64,000 nucleotides of DNA from Paenibacillus doosanensis (GTDB taxonomy: Bacteria; Bacillota; Bacilli; Paenibacillales; NBRC-103111), in NCBI RefSeq assembly GCF_025060755.1, contig NZ_JANYUY010000005.1:124001-188000 (forward strand). The letters are read 5' to 3'. The notes beneath the pieces are model-generated. The model had not been told where the DNA came from, searched no databases, and saw nothing but the letters and a program-made list of their open reading frames with translations. This document shows positions 40,730-50,309 of the stretch, in pieces. A program made the position numbers and the translations under genes. The stretch's first letter is position 1. Each line of letters opens with the position of its first letter.

Positions 40730-42417
40730 GCGATCATAAGGATTTAAGAATTCGCAGTAAAGTCATCAGCGAAGGGGTCAATCGGGCCCCCAACCGCGCC
40801 ATGCTGCGCGCCGTCGGTTTCAAGGACGAGGATTTCAAGAAGCCGATGATTGGAGTCGCGAGCACCTGGAGCGAAGTGACCCCATGCAATATGCATATCA
40901 ACGACCTTGCGGTGCATGCCAAGCAAGGTTTGCGGCAGCATGGCGCAGCTCCGCTGATCTTTAATACCATTACCGTATCCGACGGGATTTCCATGGGGCA
41001 CGAAGGAATGACCTTTTCCTTGCCGAGCCGGGAAGCGATAGCCGATTCCATCGAGATCGTAACCGGAGCGGAACGCTTCGACGGATTGGTGGCGATCGGA
41101 GGCTGCGATAAAAACACCCCTGCCTGCCTCATGGCCATCGGCAGATTGAATGTACCGGCCGTCTATGTATACGGAGGTACGATTCAACCGGGCTATTTGG
41201 ACGGCAAACCGGTGGACATCGTCAGCGCGTTCGAGGCGGTAGGGCAGTATCACGACGGCAGGATAACCGAAGAAGAACTGCATAAGGTCGAATGCAGCGT
41301 TTGTCCCGGACCCGGCGCATGCGGGGGAATGTACACGGCCAATACGATGGCCACGGCCGCCGAGGCAATGGGGATGAGCTTGCCGGGCTCCGCTTCGACG
41401 CCGGCGATTTCTCCGGATAAAGCCAAGGAATGCGAGAATGCCGGGCAATCCGTCATGGAGCTTTTGAAAAAGGGGATTTATCCCCGGGATATTATGACGA
41501 AGCCGGCTTTCGAGAACGCGATTACGGTCGTGATGGCGCTGGGAGGCTCGACGAACGCTTTCCTTCACCTGCTCGCCATTGCCCATTCGGCCGGAGTCGA
41601 TCTGACTTACGACGATTTCGAACGGATTCGCGTGAAGGTTCCGCATCTGGCCGATCTTAAGCCTAGCGGGAAGCACGTTATGCAGGATCTGAACGATATC
41701 GGCGGCGTTCAGGGCGTGATGAAATTGTTATTGGCCCAAGGGCTGCTGCACGGCGATTGCCTGACGGTGACAGGCAAGACATTGGCCGAGAATTTGGCCG
41801 AGGTTCCGGACCTGGCGGAAAATCAAGAGATCATCCGTCCCTTCGACGATCCGCTGAAGCCGAACGGTCCGCTTGTCGTCCTGCGCGGAAACCTTGCGCC
41901 CGAAGGCGCCATCGCCAAAATGTCGGGCATGCGCAAACACCGGTTTACCGGCCCTGCCAAAGTGTACGACAGCGAGGCGGAGGCAACGGAAGCGATCGTG
42001 AACAATGAGATTGTACAAGGCGACGTGCTCGTCATCAGATATTGCGGTCCCAAGGGAGGGCCGGGCATGCCCGAGATGCTATCGGTTACCGCGCTCATCG
42101 TCGGCAAAGGGCTGGGCGGCGAAGTCGCGCTCATCACCGACGGGCGGTTCTCCGGAGGCTCTCACGGTTTCGTCATCGGCCACGTCGCGCCGGAAGCGCA
42201 GGTCGGCGGTCCTATCGCTTTTCTGCAAACCGGCGATCTAGTCACCATTGACAGCAAGACGCAGGAAATTCATTTCGATATATCCGAATCCGAATGGGAA
42301 CGGCGCGCCCAGGCTTGGGTTCAGCCGCCATTGAAAGCATCGTCCGGGGCGCTCGGCAAGTATGCCAGACAAGTATCCTCAGCTTCCAGGGGAGCTGTAA
42401 CCGATTGGTTTGAGTAA
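40726..42417 (+). CDS. ilvD: Dihydroxy-acid dehydratase (IlvD family)
   Basis: A 563-residue IlvD/Edd-family dehydratase. The Fe-S cysteine motifs are in place: [23 protein letters not shown] and [15 protein letters not shown]. It turns 2,3-dihydroxy acids into 2-keto acids. In branched-chain synthesis the product goes to valine/isoleucine. The start ATG overlaps the GntR stop. IlvD is usually found with other ilv genes, which are absent here, so this copy may serve as a sugar-acid or sugar-like dehydratase. The length and motifs do not decide between the two. Confidence 0.8.
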   Translation: MSDHKDLRIRSKVISEGVNRAPNRAMLRAVGFKDEDFKKPMIGVASTWSEVTPCNMHINDLAVHAKQGLRQHGAAPLIFNTITVSDGISMGHEGMTFSLPSREAIADSIEIVTGAERFDGLVAIGGCDKNTPACLMAIGRLNVPAVYVYGGTIQPGYLDGKPVDIVSAFEAVGQYHDGRITEEELHKVECSVCPGPGACGGMYTANTMATAAEAMGMSLPGSASTPAISPDKAKECENAGQSVMELLKKGIYPRDIMTKPAFENAITVVMALGGSTNAFLHLLAIAHSAGVDLTYDDFERIRVKVPHLADLKPSGKHVMQDLNDIGGVQGVMKLLLAQGLLHGDCLTVTGKTLAENLAEVPDLAENQEIIRPFDDPLKPNGPLVVLRGNLAPEGAIAKMSGMRKHRFTGPAKVYDSEAEATEAIVNNEIVQGDVLVIRYCGPKGGPGMPEMLSVTALIVGKGLGGEVALITDGRFSGGSHGFVIGHVAPEAQVGGPIAFLQTGDLVTIDSKTQEIHFDISESEWERRAQAWVQPPLKASSGALGKYARQVSSASRGAVTDWFE

Positions 42418-42515
42418 GCGGTTAAAATGGGACGTGACAAAAATGCAGCAATTTATGGAAAATTTCAAAGAATCCTGTTAGAGTATATATATTATGCTTC
42501 AGGAGGAGAGAGCTT

Positions 42516-43295
42516 GTGAAAAAAATCGTCGCCGGCATGATCATCGGCAGTGTGCTTACGATTAGCACGACCGCTTTAGCGGATGCCGTGAAGCAGTACC
42601 TATTGACGGAGGTTACTTATCCGCTTTTTGTAAACGGAAAAGAATATAAGGACTCGACGAATCCAATCCTCAATTATGACGGGAGCACTTATGTTCCTTT
42701 AGCCAAGTTAGGCGATCTGACCGGTGTGGATTATACATGGAACGATCAGTTGAAACGTGTGGAGATCGGTACTAATGGAAAGTCCGACGCGGCGGCGACA
42801 ACGGAGCAATCAGCAGACCCGGCGACGGGGACACCGGCAACTCCCGGAGGGAATATTACATTAAAGCCTGATACGAAGGTTGTCAATAGTTCCGGGCTTG
42901 TTGAGTTGAATGGTACTATTGTTTTCGATGCTTATAAAAATGGGAGTTTTATTGGGACGTTTACAGATGAAGATGATGGAGAGCTTGTGAGAGCAACACT
43001 TGAGGGACGTAAAACCTTACCGCCTAAACTTTCTGAAGGATGGATGCAGTCAGGGCTTCTAGACGTGATTTATGGGTACTATGTTGTTTATGACAAAGAG
43101 AAGCCAAACGATTTGGTAGTTACAAACTCACCTTTCTCTACCCAGCCTGAAGAATATCTTCGTTTGACATTGCCAGATGGATGGAGAAGCCAAGAAAATG
43201 CTGAGACCACTGTTAAAAATATCAAAATAAAACGGTATAACAAAATAAATTACTTCAACATCGAAGACCTGAAAAAAACAGGCATTCTTGATTGA
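42516..43295 (+). CDS. Stalk-domain (copper amine oxidase N-terminal-like) surface protein
   Basis: A 259-residue secreted protein. After a signal-peptide-like start (MKKIVAGMIIGSVLTIST) comes the stalk-type repeat with LFVNGKEYKDSTNPILNYDG and STYVPLAKLGDLTG, which is a common surface module of Paenibacillaceae. A Thr/Ala/Gly-rich linker (about residues 85-110) leads to a C-terminal part of unknown fold. From about 42870 the codons turn clearly AT-richer than the first part of the gene and its neighbours, so the C-terminal domain may have been acquired separately. GTG 42516 follows CAGGAGGAG. A terminator follows. Confidence 0.75.
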   Translation: MKKIVAGMIIGSVLTISTTALADAVKQYLLTEVTYPLFVNGKEYKDSTNPILNYDGSTYVPLAKLGDLTGVDYTWNDQLKRVEIGTNGKSDAAATTEQSADPATGTPATPGGNITLKPDTKVVNSSGLVELNGTIVFDAYKNGSFIGTFTDEDDGELVRATLEGRKTLPPKLSEGWMQSGLLDVIYGYYVVYDKEKPNDLVVTNSPFSTQPEEYLRLTLPDGWRSQENAETTVKNIKIKRYNKINYFNIEDLKKTGILD

Positions 43296-43300
43296 ATCAA

Positions 43301-43336
43301 GACAAAGCGCTTCCTTAATGGAGGCGCTTATTTGTC
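43301..43336 (+). terminator. Terminator after the stalk-domain gene
   Basis: GACAAAGCGC... and GCGCTTATTTGTC pair, giving a long interrupted stem around CTTCCTTAATGGAG. The T-run is partial. Confidence 0.55.
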
Positions 43337-43342
43337 TGCTCG

Positions 43343-43935
43343 TTACCAATCCGCCAAGAAGGCATTGATCTCCGTCCAAGCCTCATCTCTAGTAAACAAC
43401 AAGAAGTGGTCGGCGCCGGCAATTGTTTTTGTATACGTTTTGCCTCCCCATTTGTCAACAAGCCTCATGGAACGGATATGGAATTAAACGGCTGCTTAAA
43501 AATGACGGACATGGGAAAATAGGATAGATGGAACAAACGGCTTATTTTGTCCGTACGATTGTGAAAGGGAGCGACAAGCACCGTTCCTTTCGTTGCCCGA
43601 AGATTCGATAAATGAACGGCCGCCCCCGTTCCAAGACTATATCCCATGGGGACGATTCTTTCACGGTCAATATCTTGCCGCTGAATGAAATAATCGTAAA
43701 TAAGAGCAGCATCGTTAAATGCGTTTTCTTGAGTCGGAGCCCCTTCGCTTAAGCCAAAGCCTCTATAATTAATTGCGGCTACGGACCAGCCTGATTGCTG
43801 AATGGCTTCGGATAAGATGCTTTCAGCTTTTTGGGGTTGGAAGATAACCAAACACGAAATGCCTACAATTCCGAAGAGTAAGGAAACCGCCAAGACAAAT
43901 AATCTGCATCTCGATTGGGTAAAAAGGCTGAGCAC
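43343..43935 (-). pseudogene. Alpha/beta hydrolase with internal deletions and a frameshift
   Basis: GTG 43935 follows AGGAGGAG and starts MLSLFTQSRCRLFVLAVSLL, a membrane anchor. WSVAAINYRGFGLSEG and PMGYSLGTGAAVHL (nucleophile elbow GYSLG) are typical of the family. Between the anchor and the Ile-Asn-Tyr-Arg strand, the strand with the oxyanion HGN motif is missing. After FKQPFNSI the frame changes, and the end is GADHFLLFTRDEAWTEINAF in another frame, so the Asp-containing section is missing too. Two segments are lost and the catalytic set is incomplete, so no active enzyme is expected. Composition is AT-rich, unlike most of the window. Confidence 0.7.
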
Positions 43936-44194
43936 CGGTTCTCCTCCTAAGTGAAGAAAATATATACATATCCATTTTATTTTCTTATTCCTATATTTGG
44001 ATGAAATTAAATTTACCATTTTCCGAATAAATACGCGTATTTTTACCGAAATCGGATTCGGCAGCGCTGGGAAGATCAAAACAAGGATTGATTTTGATCT
44101 ATTATTATGGAACAATTTCTATTACAAATAAGTGACTGGAAGAGCCGGGGCCGGCCAAAATCCAATGCATATTCATAGATGAGGAGGAAAACGG

Positions 44195-45607
44195 TTGAAA
44201 GCAGTAAACGCTTCCCATATCCAGGAGATCAAATCCATCGTCAAAACCGGAAGGGTACTGACGGACGAAAGCGACAGGTACAGCTATTCGTTTGACGCTT
44301 CCTTCGGCACGTATTTGCCGGATGTCGTTATCCAGACGCAAAGCGTCGAGGAGCTGATCGGGCTGGTTAAGCTGGCTAACCGCGAAGGCGTCCCGATATA
44401 TCCGCGCGGGCAGGCGACCAGCTTAAGCGGGGGACCGCTTCCGGTGAAAGGCGGCATGGTGCTCGATTTGTCCGTGATGAATCAGGTGCTGGAGATTCAC
44501 GAGGAGGACTTGGTCGCCGTCGTGTCGCCGGGAGTACTGACCGCGAGCATTCATCAAGCAGCCGAGCAGAAGGGCTTGATGTACCCGCCCGATCCGAGCA
44601 GCTCTCATGTATCGACGATCGGCGGCAATTTGGCGGAAAATTCGGGCGGTCCGCGCGGCTTGAAGTACGGGGTGACCAAGGATTACGTCATCGGGCTCGA
44701 AGTGATTACGCCGCAGGGCGAGCTGATTCGGACCGGCGGCTGGACCGTGAAGAACGTCACGGGGTACGATCTGACCAAGCTGATCGTCGGCTCCGAAGGC
44801 ACGCTGGGGATTATTACGCGAGCGTACTTGCGCCTCATCCCCAAGCCGCCCGCCTCGGAGACGGTGATGGCGATCTTCGACAGCCTTATCGATGCGGGGA
44901 GCGCGATATCGAAAATTTTGACCTCGGGCATACTGCCTGCCAAAATGGAGCTGATGGATCAAGCATCCATGGTCGCCGTGGAAAACTACGAGCCGTCGGG
45001 CCTGCCGAAAGACGCCGAGGCGATGATTATGATCGAGCTGGACGGTCATCCGTCTGCCGTTAAGGACGAGGCCGAGCAAGTATCCAAGGTATGCGGCGAG
45101 GCCGGGGCTAGAGAGGTGCGGATTCCCCGGACGCAAATCGAGAAAGACGAGGTGTGGAAGGCGAGGAAGCTCGTCTCTCCCGCGATTGTCCGAATCAAGC
45201 CGACCAAAATTTCCGAAGACGCCACCGTTCCGCGCAGTAAAATCCCGGAAATGTGCCGCCGGCTTCAACAGATCAAGGCGAAGTATAACATTGAGCTGGT
45301 CGTTTTCGGCCATGCGGGGGACGGCAACCTTCATCCGAATATTTTGGCGGATAAGTCGGACCGGGAGGAAATGCGGCGGGTGGAGCAGGCGGTCGCGGAA
45401 ATCTTTGAAGCGGCCGTCCAGCTCGGTGGCACCTTGTCCGGAGAGCACGGCATCGGCACGATGAAGGCTCCTTTCATGGAGATGGAGCTGGGAGCGGCCG
45501 GGCTTGACATGATGAAGCGGATTAAAGAAGCGTGGGACCCGAATCATATTATGAATCCCGGTAAAATTTTTCCCGAGCCGGGACAAAAGCTGGTGTTGAG
45601 CGAATGA
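44195..45607 (+). CDS. glcD: Glycolate oxidase subunit GlcD-like (FAD-linked oxidase)
   Basis: A 470-residue FAD_binding_4/FAD-linked oxidase C-terminal protein. PRGQATSLSGGPLPVKGGMV, the NLAENSGGPRGLKYGVTKDY string and HAGDGNLHPNILADKS (metal/substrate-binding His) are family marks, and the C-terminal block GTLSGEHGIGT is the usual end. TTG 44195 with GAGGAGGAAA upstream is the start. Its stop overlaps the GlcF gene. The two form a glycolate or (D)-lactate dehydrogenase that passes electrons to Fe-S clusters. GlcE is absent, so the D-lactate or 2-hydroxyglutarate form of the enzyme is also possible. Confidence 0.85.
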   Translation: MKAVNASHIQEIKSIVKTGRVLTDESDRYSYSFDASFGTYLPDVVIQTQSVEELIGLVKLANREGVPIYPRGQATSLSGGPLPVKGGMVLDLSVMNQVLEIHEEDLVAVVSPGVLTASIHQAAEQKGLMYPPDPSSSHVSTIGGNLAENSGGPRGLKYGVTKDYVIGLEVITPQGELIRTGGWTVKNVTGYDLTKLIVGSEGTLGIITRAYLRLIPKPPASETVMAIFDSLIDAGSAISKILTSGILPAKMELMDQASMVAVENYEPSGLPKDAEAMIMIELDGHPSAVKDEAEQVSKVCGEAGAREVRIPRTQIEKDEVWKARKLVSPAIVRIKPTKISEDATVPRSKIPEMCRRLQQIKAKYNIELVVFGHAGDGNLHPNILADKSDREEMRRVEQAVAEIFEAAVQLGGTLSGEHGIGTMKAPFMEMELGAAGLDMMKRIKEAWDPNHIMNPGKIFPEPGQKLVLSE

Positions 45608-46917
45608 ACGAACAGCTTGTGGCGCTGCGCCGAGAACTGAAATACGAGAAGACGGACGCGTGCGTGCAGTGCGGATATTGTTTGCCGGCCTGTCCGACCT
45701 ACGCGACGATGGGGAAGGAAACGCATTCTCCGCGGGGGCGCATCAACCTGGTGAAGATGGCGGGCGAAGGAAAAATTACGGATCTTTCCGTCATCGAGGA
45801 ACCGCTCGACTTGTGCCTCGGCTGCCGCGCCTGCGAAACGGCATGCCCTACAGGAGTGGAGTACGGCGCGATATTGGAGGCGGCACGGGCGGCGATTGTG
45901 CGGCGCAAGTCGTATTCCCTGCCGGTGCGGATACTGCGGTACACGCTGTTCAAAAAGGTGTTTCCGAGCCGCCTGGCGATGAATCTCATCGGAAACGGCA
46001 AATGGCTGTATGAGAAGAGCGGTCTGCAAGCCGTCGCCAGAAAAAGCGGCGTCATGAGCAGGCTGCCCGCACATCTGGGCGAATTCGAAGCGGCGACGCC
46101 GCCTGCGGTGTCCCCGAGAGAACGGCGGAATCTCCCGCGGTTTACTGCGGCCAAAGGAAAACGGAAGTTTACGGTTGCGTTTTTCTCCGGCTGCGTGATG
46201 GATGCGATGTTCAGAAACATTAACGAGCTGTCCGTTAAGCTGCTGGCGGAAGCGGGCTGCGACGTCGTCGTGATCGATGACCAGACGTGCTGCGGGGCGC
46301 TGCATGCCCATTCCGGAGAATTGGACGAAAGCAAATCGCTCGCGCGAAGAAATATCGCCGCTTTTGAACGCGCTTTTGAATGGGGAGAGGCGGACTATAT
46401 CGTGAACAACGCCGGCGGCTGCGGCGCGATGCTAGCCGAGTACGACCATTTGCTTGCCGACGACCCGCAGTGGTCGGAGAGGGCGAAGCGGTTCGCGGCG
46501 AAATCGAAGGACATTTCCCAGCTGCTCGTATGGTGCGGCGGCGTCCTTGTCGCGGATCATCCGCCGGAGAAGGTGACCTACCAGCGTTCTTGCCATATGA
46601 CCAACGTTCTGAAAGTAACCCAAGAACCGCTTGAGCTGATCCGCAGCGTTCCGAATGTCGAGCTGATCGAAATGAAAGAGGCGGAGATGTGCTGCGGCTC
46701 GGCGGGAATTTATAATATCGTCCATTACGAGGCCTCTATTGACATTTTGGACCGGAAAATGGAGCATGTAACCGGCACGAAGGCCGCCGCGGTCATTACC
46801 ACGAATCCCGGATGCTTGCTGCAAATGAAATTAGGCATTGAAAGAGCCGGTTTATCCGGTTCTGTGCGTGCGCTCCATCTGGTCGAATATATTGCGGAAG
46901 CGGCGGGAATTTCCTGA
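45604..46917 (+). CDS. glcF: Glycolate oxidase iron-sulfur subunit GlcF-like
   Basis: A 437-residue protein. The N-terminal pair of 4Fe-4S motifs is CVQCGYCLPACPTY and CLGCRACETACPTGV. Two CCG domains follow (CCGALHAHSGELDES and CCGSAGIYNIVHY), as in GlcF and LutA/LldE. The start overlaps the GlcD stop by ATGA. It couples the flavin subunit to a quinone or other acceptor. After its stop come 190 bases with no clear terminator before the Rieske gene. Confidence 0.88.
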   Translation: MNEQLVALRRELKYEKTDACVQCGYCLPACPTYATMGKETHSPRGRINLVKMAGEGKITDLSVIEEPLDLCLGCRACETACPTGVEYGAILEAARAAIVRRKSYSLPVRILRYTLFKKVFPSRLAMNLIGNGKWLYEKSGLQAVARKSGVMSRLPAHLGEFEAATPPAVSPRERRNLPRFTAAKGKRKFTVAFFSGCVMDAMFRNINELSVKLLAEAGCDVVVIDDQTCCGALHAHSGELDESKSLARRNIAAFERAFEWGEADYIVNNAGGCGAMLAEYDHLLADDPQWSERAKRFAAKSKDISQLLVWCGGVLVADHPPEKVTYQRSCHMTNVLKVTQEPLELIRSVPNVELIEMKEAEMCCGSAGIYNIVHYEASIDILDRKMEHVTGTKAAAVITTNPGCLLQMKLGIERAGLSGSVRALHLVEYIAEAAGIS

Positions 46918-47108
46918 GCTGCTTTCGCGGCCAGACGATTGCAATGATCCCGAGTTCGCTTAAAATATAGACATACGTTGATTAAAATCAGCAAGTGCGG
47001 TTGTAAAGAACGGATTTTTTTCCAAATTTTCGCCATGCCGGGTATTCTCCTTGTTATAATGAATAGGGGCGGACAAAGCTCACACCGAAAAGCTGAGGAG
47101 GTTTACGG

Positions 47109-48854
47109 ATGAAAACAATGGATAAATGGACGCACGCCGGCTCATTGGAAGCGCTTAAGCAGCAGCGGTCTATTGTTATTAAAGGCGGGATCGCCGTATT
47201 TTATCACGAAGATAACGTGTACGCGGTAGATAATCGCTGTCCGCATCTTGGCTTTCCTCTCCATATGGGCAGCCTTTGCGAAGGCATATTGACATGCCAT
47301 TGGCATCATGCGCGGTTTGACGTATGCAGCGGCGGTACGCTTGATCCTTGGGCGGACGATGTTTCCTCGCATGAAGTGTTATGCGCAGACGGGGAGATTT
47401 GGGTCAACCCGCTTCCCAAGAACGCGTATAACCGGGAGAAATATATGGCACGGCTCCAGGAGGGACTGGAGCAGAATATAGGAATCGTCATCGCCAAGGC
47501 TGTCGTAGGCCTCATGGAATCCGGCGTGGCTGCGCCGGAAATAGCGCGGGCCGGGATTGCTTTCGGCGTGCAGTACGGGACGGGCTGGGGGGCTGACTTA
47601 ACGATTCTGACCGCGATGACCCGCATATTGCCGAAGCTGGACAAGGACTCTCAAATCCTCGCCCTCTATCATGGGCTGCATCAAGTGGCCGGAAATCGCT
47701 CCAGCCGCGCGGAACGCCATCTATTGACGCCGCTGCCGGCCAGCGAAGTGAGCGAAGAACGGCTGATTGCCTGGTATCGGAATTGTCTGGAGGTTAGAGA
47801 CACCCAAGGCGCCCAGAGAGTGCTGCTGACGGCCATACGCCGGGGCTTCACGCATGAGCGCATCATGGAAATGATGCTGCTGGCGGTAACGGATCATTTT
47901 TATTTGGACGGCGGCCATACGCTCGATTTTCATAACAAAGCTTTCGAAGCGCTCGCCTTGGCCGATCCTTCGGAGCAAGAACGCATTCTTACATCGCTGG
48001 TGCCTCTGCTCGGCAATCCGACGCGGAGTGAAGAGCTGCATCAATGGCAATCCCCGGTCAACCTGGTCGAGCCGCTTAAGCAGGCATTTCTCTCTCTTGA
48101 ACAGCTGAATTCGCTTCATGACGCCAGAGCGTTAAGCCAGGAAGAAGAAGAACGATTGCTGAAGCTGCTGCTTGGCGATCAGCCGCTGGAGACGATCCAG
48201 GCTATAACCGATTTGCTGACGGACGGCTGTTCCCCGGTGCAAATCGCTCAATTCGTTGCTCTTGCGGCTGCGGAACGCATTTGCCGGTTTCATACCCAAA
48301 ACGATTTCGGCGATTGGATTGCCGTACTGCATACGTTCACTTATGCGCATGCGGTACATGAGATTTTGAACCGGAGCCGGCATCCGCTGCTCCTTCGCGC
48401 GGTTTATTACGGCGCCGTAAGTCTCTACCTGGACCGGTTCTTGAACGTACCTGCCGCGCCCAAGCCTAAACCGAAAGCAGGCATAGACCCGCTGAACGCC
48501 TCGGGCTTGCTGGATATTATGGATAAGCGTCAGCAGGTTAACGAAGCTTTCGATTGGGTCGCCGGTTTCTTGCAGGCGGGCGGAGAGCCATCTAAACTGA
48601 TCAACGCGCTCGGTCACGCCTTATTGAGGGAAGACGCCGAATTTCATTCCTTCCAAATGCTTGAAGCCGCTATTGCCGAATATGAACGGTGGGATTCCGC
48701 GAGCGGGGAGTCGGCCGAACGGGCCAAACAAACGCTATTGTTCGCAGCTACCCGTTACTTGGCCGCTCATGCCCCGACTCCCCGGGATCTGCCGCGCAAT
48801 GCGAAGATCGCCTGGCGATTGCACAAGGGAGAGAAATTATTCGAAGAGTCTTGA
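47109..48854 (+). CDS. Rieske [2Fe-2S] protein with a large helical C-terminal region
   Basis: A 581-residue protein. Residues about 10-105 form a Rieske domain with both ligand pairs: CPHLGFPL and CHWHHARFDVCSGG. The remaining 470 residues are almost wholly helical with many aromatic and Leu positions (for example ILALYHGLHQVAGNRSSRAE and VLHTFTYAHAVHEILNRSRH), with no recognisable oxygenase catalytic domain. Several His residues recur in this part. No signal peptide is present. The ATG at 47109 is preceded by GAGGAGG. A TATAAT at 47055-47060 may be its -10. The call of a metal-binding helical oxidase or sensor is an inference. Confidence 0.8.
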   Translation: MKTMDKWTHAGSLEALKQQRSIVIKGGIAVFYHEDNVYAVDNRCPHLGFPLHMGSLCEGILTCHWHHARFDVCSGGTLDPWADDVSSHEVLCADGEIWVNPLPKNAYNREKYMARLQEGLEQNIGIVIAKAVVGLMESGVAAPEIARAGIAFGVQYGTGWGADLTILTAMTRILPKLDKDSQILALYHGLHQVAGNRSSRAERHLLTPLPASEVSEERLIAWYRNCLEVRDTQGAQRVLLTAIRRGFTHERIMEMMLLAVTDHFYLDGGHTLDFHNKAFEALALADPSEQERILTSLVPLLGNPTRSEELHQWQSPVNLVEPLKQAFLSLEQLNSLHDARALSQEEEERLLKLLLGDQPLETIQAITDLLTDGCSPVQIAQFVALAAAERICRFHTQNDFGDWIAVLHTFTYAHAVHEILNRSRHPLLLRAVYYGAVSLYLDRFLNVPAAPKPKPKAGIDPLNASGLLDIMDKRQQVNEAFDWVAGFLQAGGEPSKLINALGHALLREDAEFHSFQMLEAAIAEYERWDSASGESAERAKQTLLFAATRYLAAHAPTPRDLPRNAKIAWRLHKGEKLFEES

Positions 48855-48933
48855 GCAAGGGGATATAGATGAACGCATGCGCAGCAATCAGTCCGGGTTA
48901 AATACGCCGGTATTTGCCGCTCCGGTATTCATA

Positions 48934-48965
48934 AGAGGCGCGCCGGTACCGGCGTGCTTCTTTAC
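48934..48965. terminator. GC-rich hairpin between Rieske and tetR
   Basis: GCGCGCCGG and CCGGCGTGC form a stem around TA, followed by TTCTTTAC. It lies between convergent genes. Confidence 0.5.
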
Positions 48966-49025
48966 TTGCCGATCGCCGATGGAAGGACGTCTTGCAGCTA
49001 GAGAATAGGCGATGCCGGCCATTCG

Positions 49026-49571
49026 TCAGAGCGATCTCTCCAGCATGACTCCAACTTGTTTGGCCATAACTTGCGGCGGATGCGGCATGCCGTTTTTGAT
49101 CCACCATTCAATGACGCCGACATAAGCGGTTCCGGCATATTGCAGCATAACCTCTTCGCTTAAATCGGCATTTTTGCCGCTTTCTCTATCTATCTCGCCT
49201 TTGAATCCTTCCGTAATATAATCGAGAAGCCGCGTTCGAAACGAAGGAGCCCCTTTACTCGCCAACATGGTCGAAAAGAATAAATAGTTTTTCTCGAAGT
49301 ATTCAAAAAAGGGCAAAAGACCGCTGTACCAATCCAGCTTGCAAGCCCATTCACCCATTTCCCTTAACTCGTTAATATGCGTCTCTATGAGCTTATCCAA
49401 TAAATCGAATTTGTCCTGATAATGAAGATAAATCGTCCCGCGGTTAATATTTGCCCGATCGGCAATGTCCTGAATGGTAATTTCATCGAAATTTTTTTCC
49501 GTCATCAATTCAATCACCGCTTTTTTCATAGCTTCTTGCGATTTCAGAATTCTCCGATCCACTTTTGCCAT
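49026..49571 (-). CDS. TetR/AcrR-family regulator
   Basis: A 181-residue regulator. The helix-turn-helix is KNFDEITIQDIADRANINRG followed by TIYLHYQDKFDLLDKL. The C-terminal ligand domain is helical (WWIKNGMPHPPQVMAKQ at the end). ATG 49571 is behind GGGGGA. A perfect palindrome TTGATTAATCAA (49637-49648) lies upstream and a related one is in front of the Rieske gene. It converges with the Rieske gene rather than being beside its start. Confidence 0.85.
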   Translation of the reverse strand: MAKVDRRILKSQEAMKKAVIELMTEKNFDEITIQDIADRANINRGTIYLHYQDKFDLLDKLIETHINELREMGEWACKLDWYSGLLPFFEYFEKNYLFFSTMLASKGAPSFRTRLLDYITEGFKGEIDRESGKNADLSEEVMLQYAGTAYVGVIEWWIKNGMPHPPQVMAKQVGVMLERSL

Positions 49572-49636
49572 CGTACATATCCCCCAAGCTTTCATATAGA
49601 AAATAAACGTCTTGCTTTAATAATAATAAACGTAAG

Positions 49637-49648
49637 TTGATTAATCAA
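49637..49648. promoter_or_regulatory. Palindrome upstream of tetR
   Basis: TTGATTAATCAA is a perfect 12-base palindrome. TGATT-AA-AATCA, a closely related palindrome, lies at 46979-46990 in front of the Rieske gene. Confidence 0.4.
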
Positions 49649-49843
49649 ATATATTTCGATAACCATAAGCTGTTGTTTTTATAGTGAGGATAAGGGGGAC
49701 GGAGGGAAGATGCGGGACTTCCGGAAAATATTCCGGAGGTTTCTGTGGTATGGTACAATATACTTGAAATGCTTGCCAAGCAAGATAGCAAGGCACTCAT
49801 CGCTTTTTTATATGATCCGAGCAAAAGGAAGGAATATGCAATT

Positions 49844-50041
49844 ATGGAACAATGGGAATATAGAACGCTGAAGTTTTTCACCAAAGGTTTTTTTACCGGA
49901 GGAAAGCTGGATGTAGAAGAATTCGACAACGAACTCAATGCGATGGGATCAAACGGGTGGGAGCTGGTATCATGTTTTGACACGAGCCAACACCAAGGGT
50001 CTTCAAAGGAAGTCATCTGCGTGTTCAAAAGAAAAAAATAA
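49844..50041 (+). CDS. DUF4177-family protein (65 aa)
   Basis: A 65-residue protein starting MEQWEYRTLKFF, with NELNAMGSNGWELVSCFDT, the pattern of DUF4177 proteins, and ending VICVFKRKK. The ATG at 49844 has GGAAGG about 11 bases upstream. The longer frame from 49745 has an extended -10-like TGGTACAAT within it, supporting the shorter gene. Function unknown. Confidence 0.7.
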   Translation: MEQWEYRTLKFFTKGFFTGGKLDVEEFDNELNAMGSNGWELVSCFDTSQHQGSSKEVICVFKRKK

Positions 50042-50059
50042 GCAGACTGCATCAAAATA

Positions 50060-50099
50060 GGCAAATGGGAGGCTGAGACCCGCCCGTTTGTCTTTTTTT
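50060..50099 (+). terminator. Terminator after the DUF4177 gene
   Basis: GGCAAATGGG and CCCGTTTGTC pair (with G-T pairs) around a spacer and are followed by seven T. Confidence 0.7.
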
Positions 50100-50309
50100 G
50101 CAGGAAAAAAATGTAAGTAATTCGTTGCCATGCTGCTGCAGGACACTTGCCTTTCGGCGGCTTTTTTACGGACATATGCAATAAATTTTTTTTATAAAAT
50201 GGTTACAACAACCTTAAATACTATGTTATTCTAAATGTCAATGGGTCGGTACGAACGAACGATACGGGTTTGCGATTCCAATTTCTCATCACGGAGAGAT
50301 CACAAGCAC

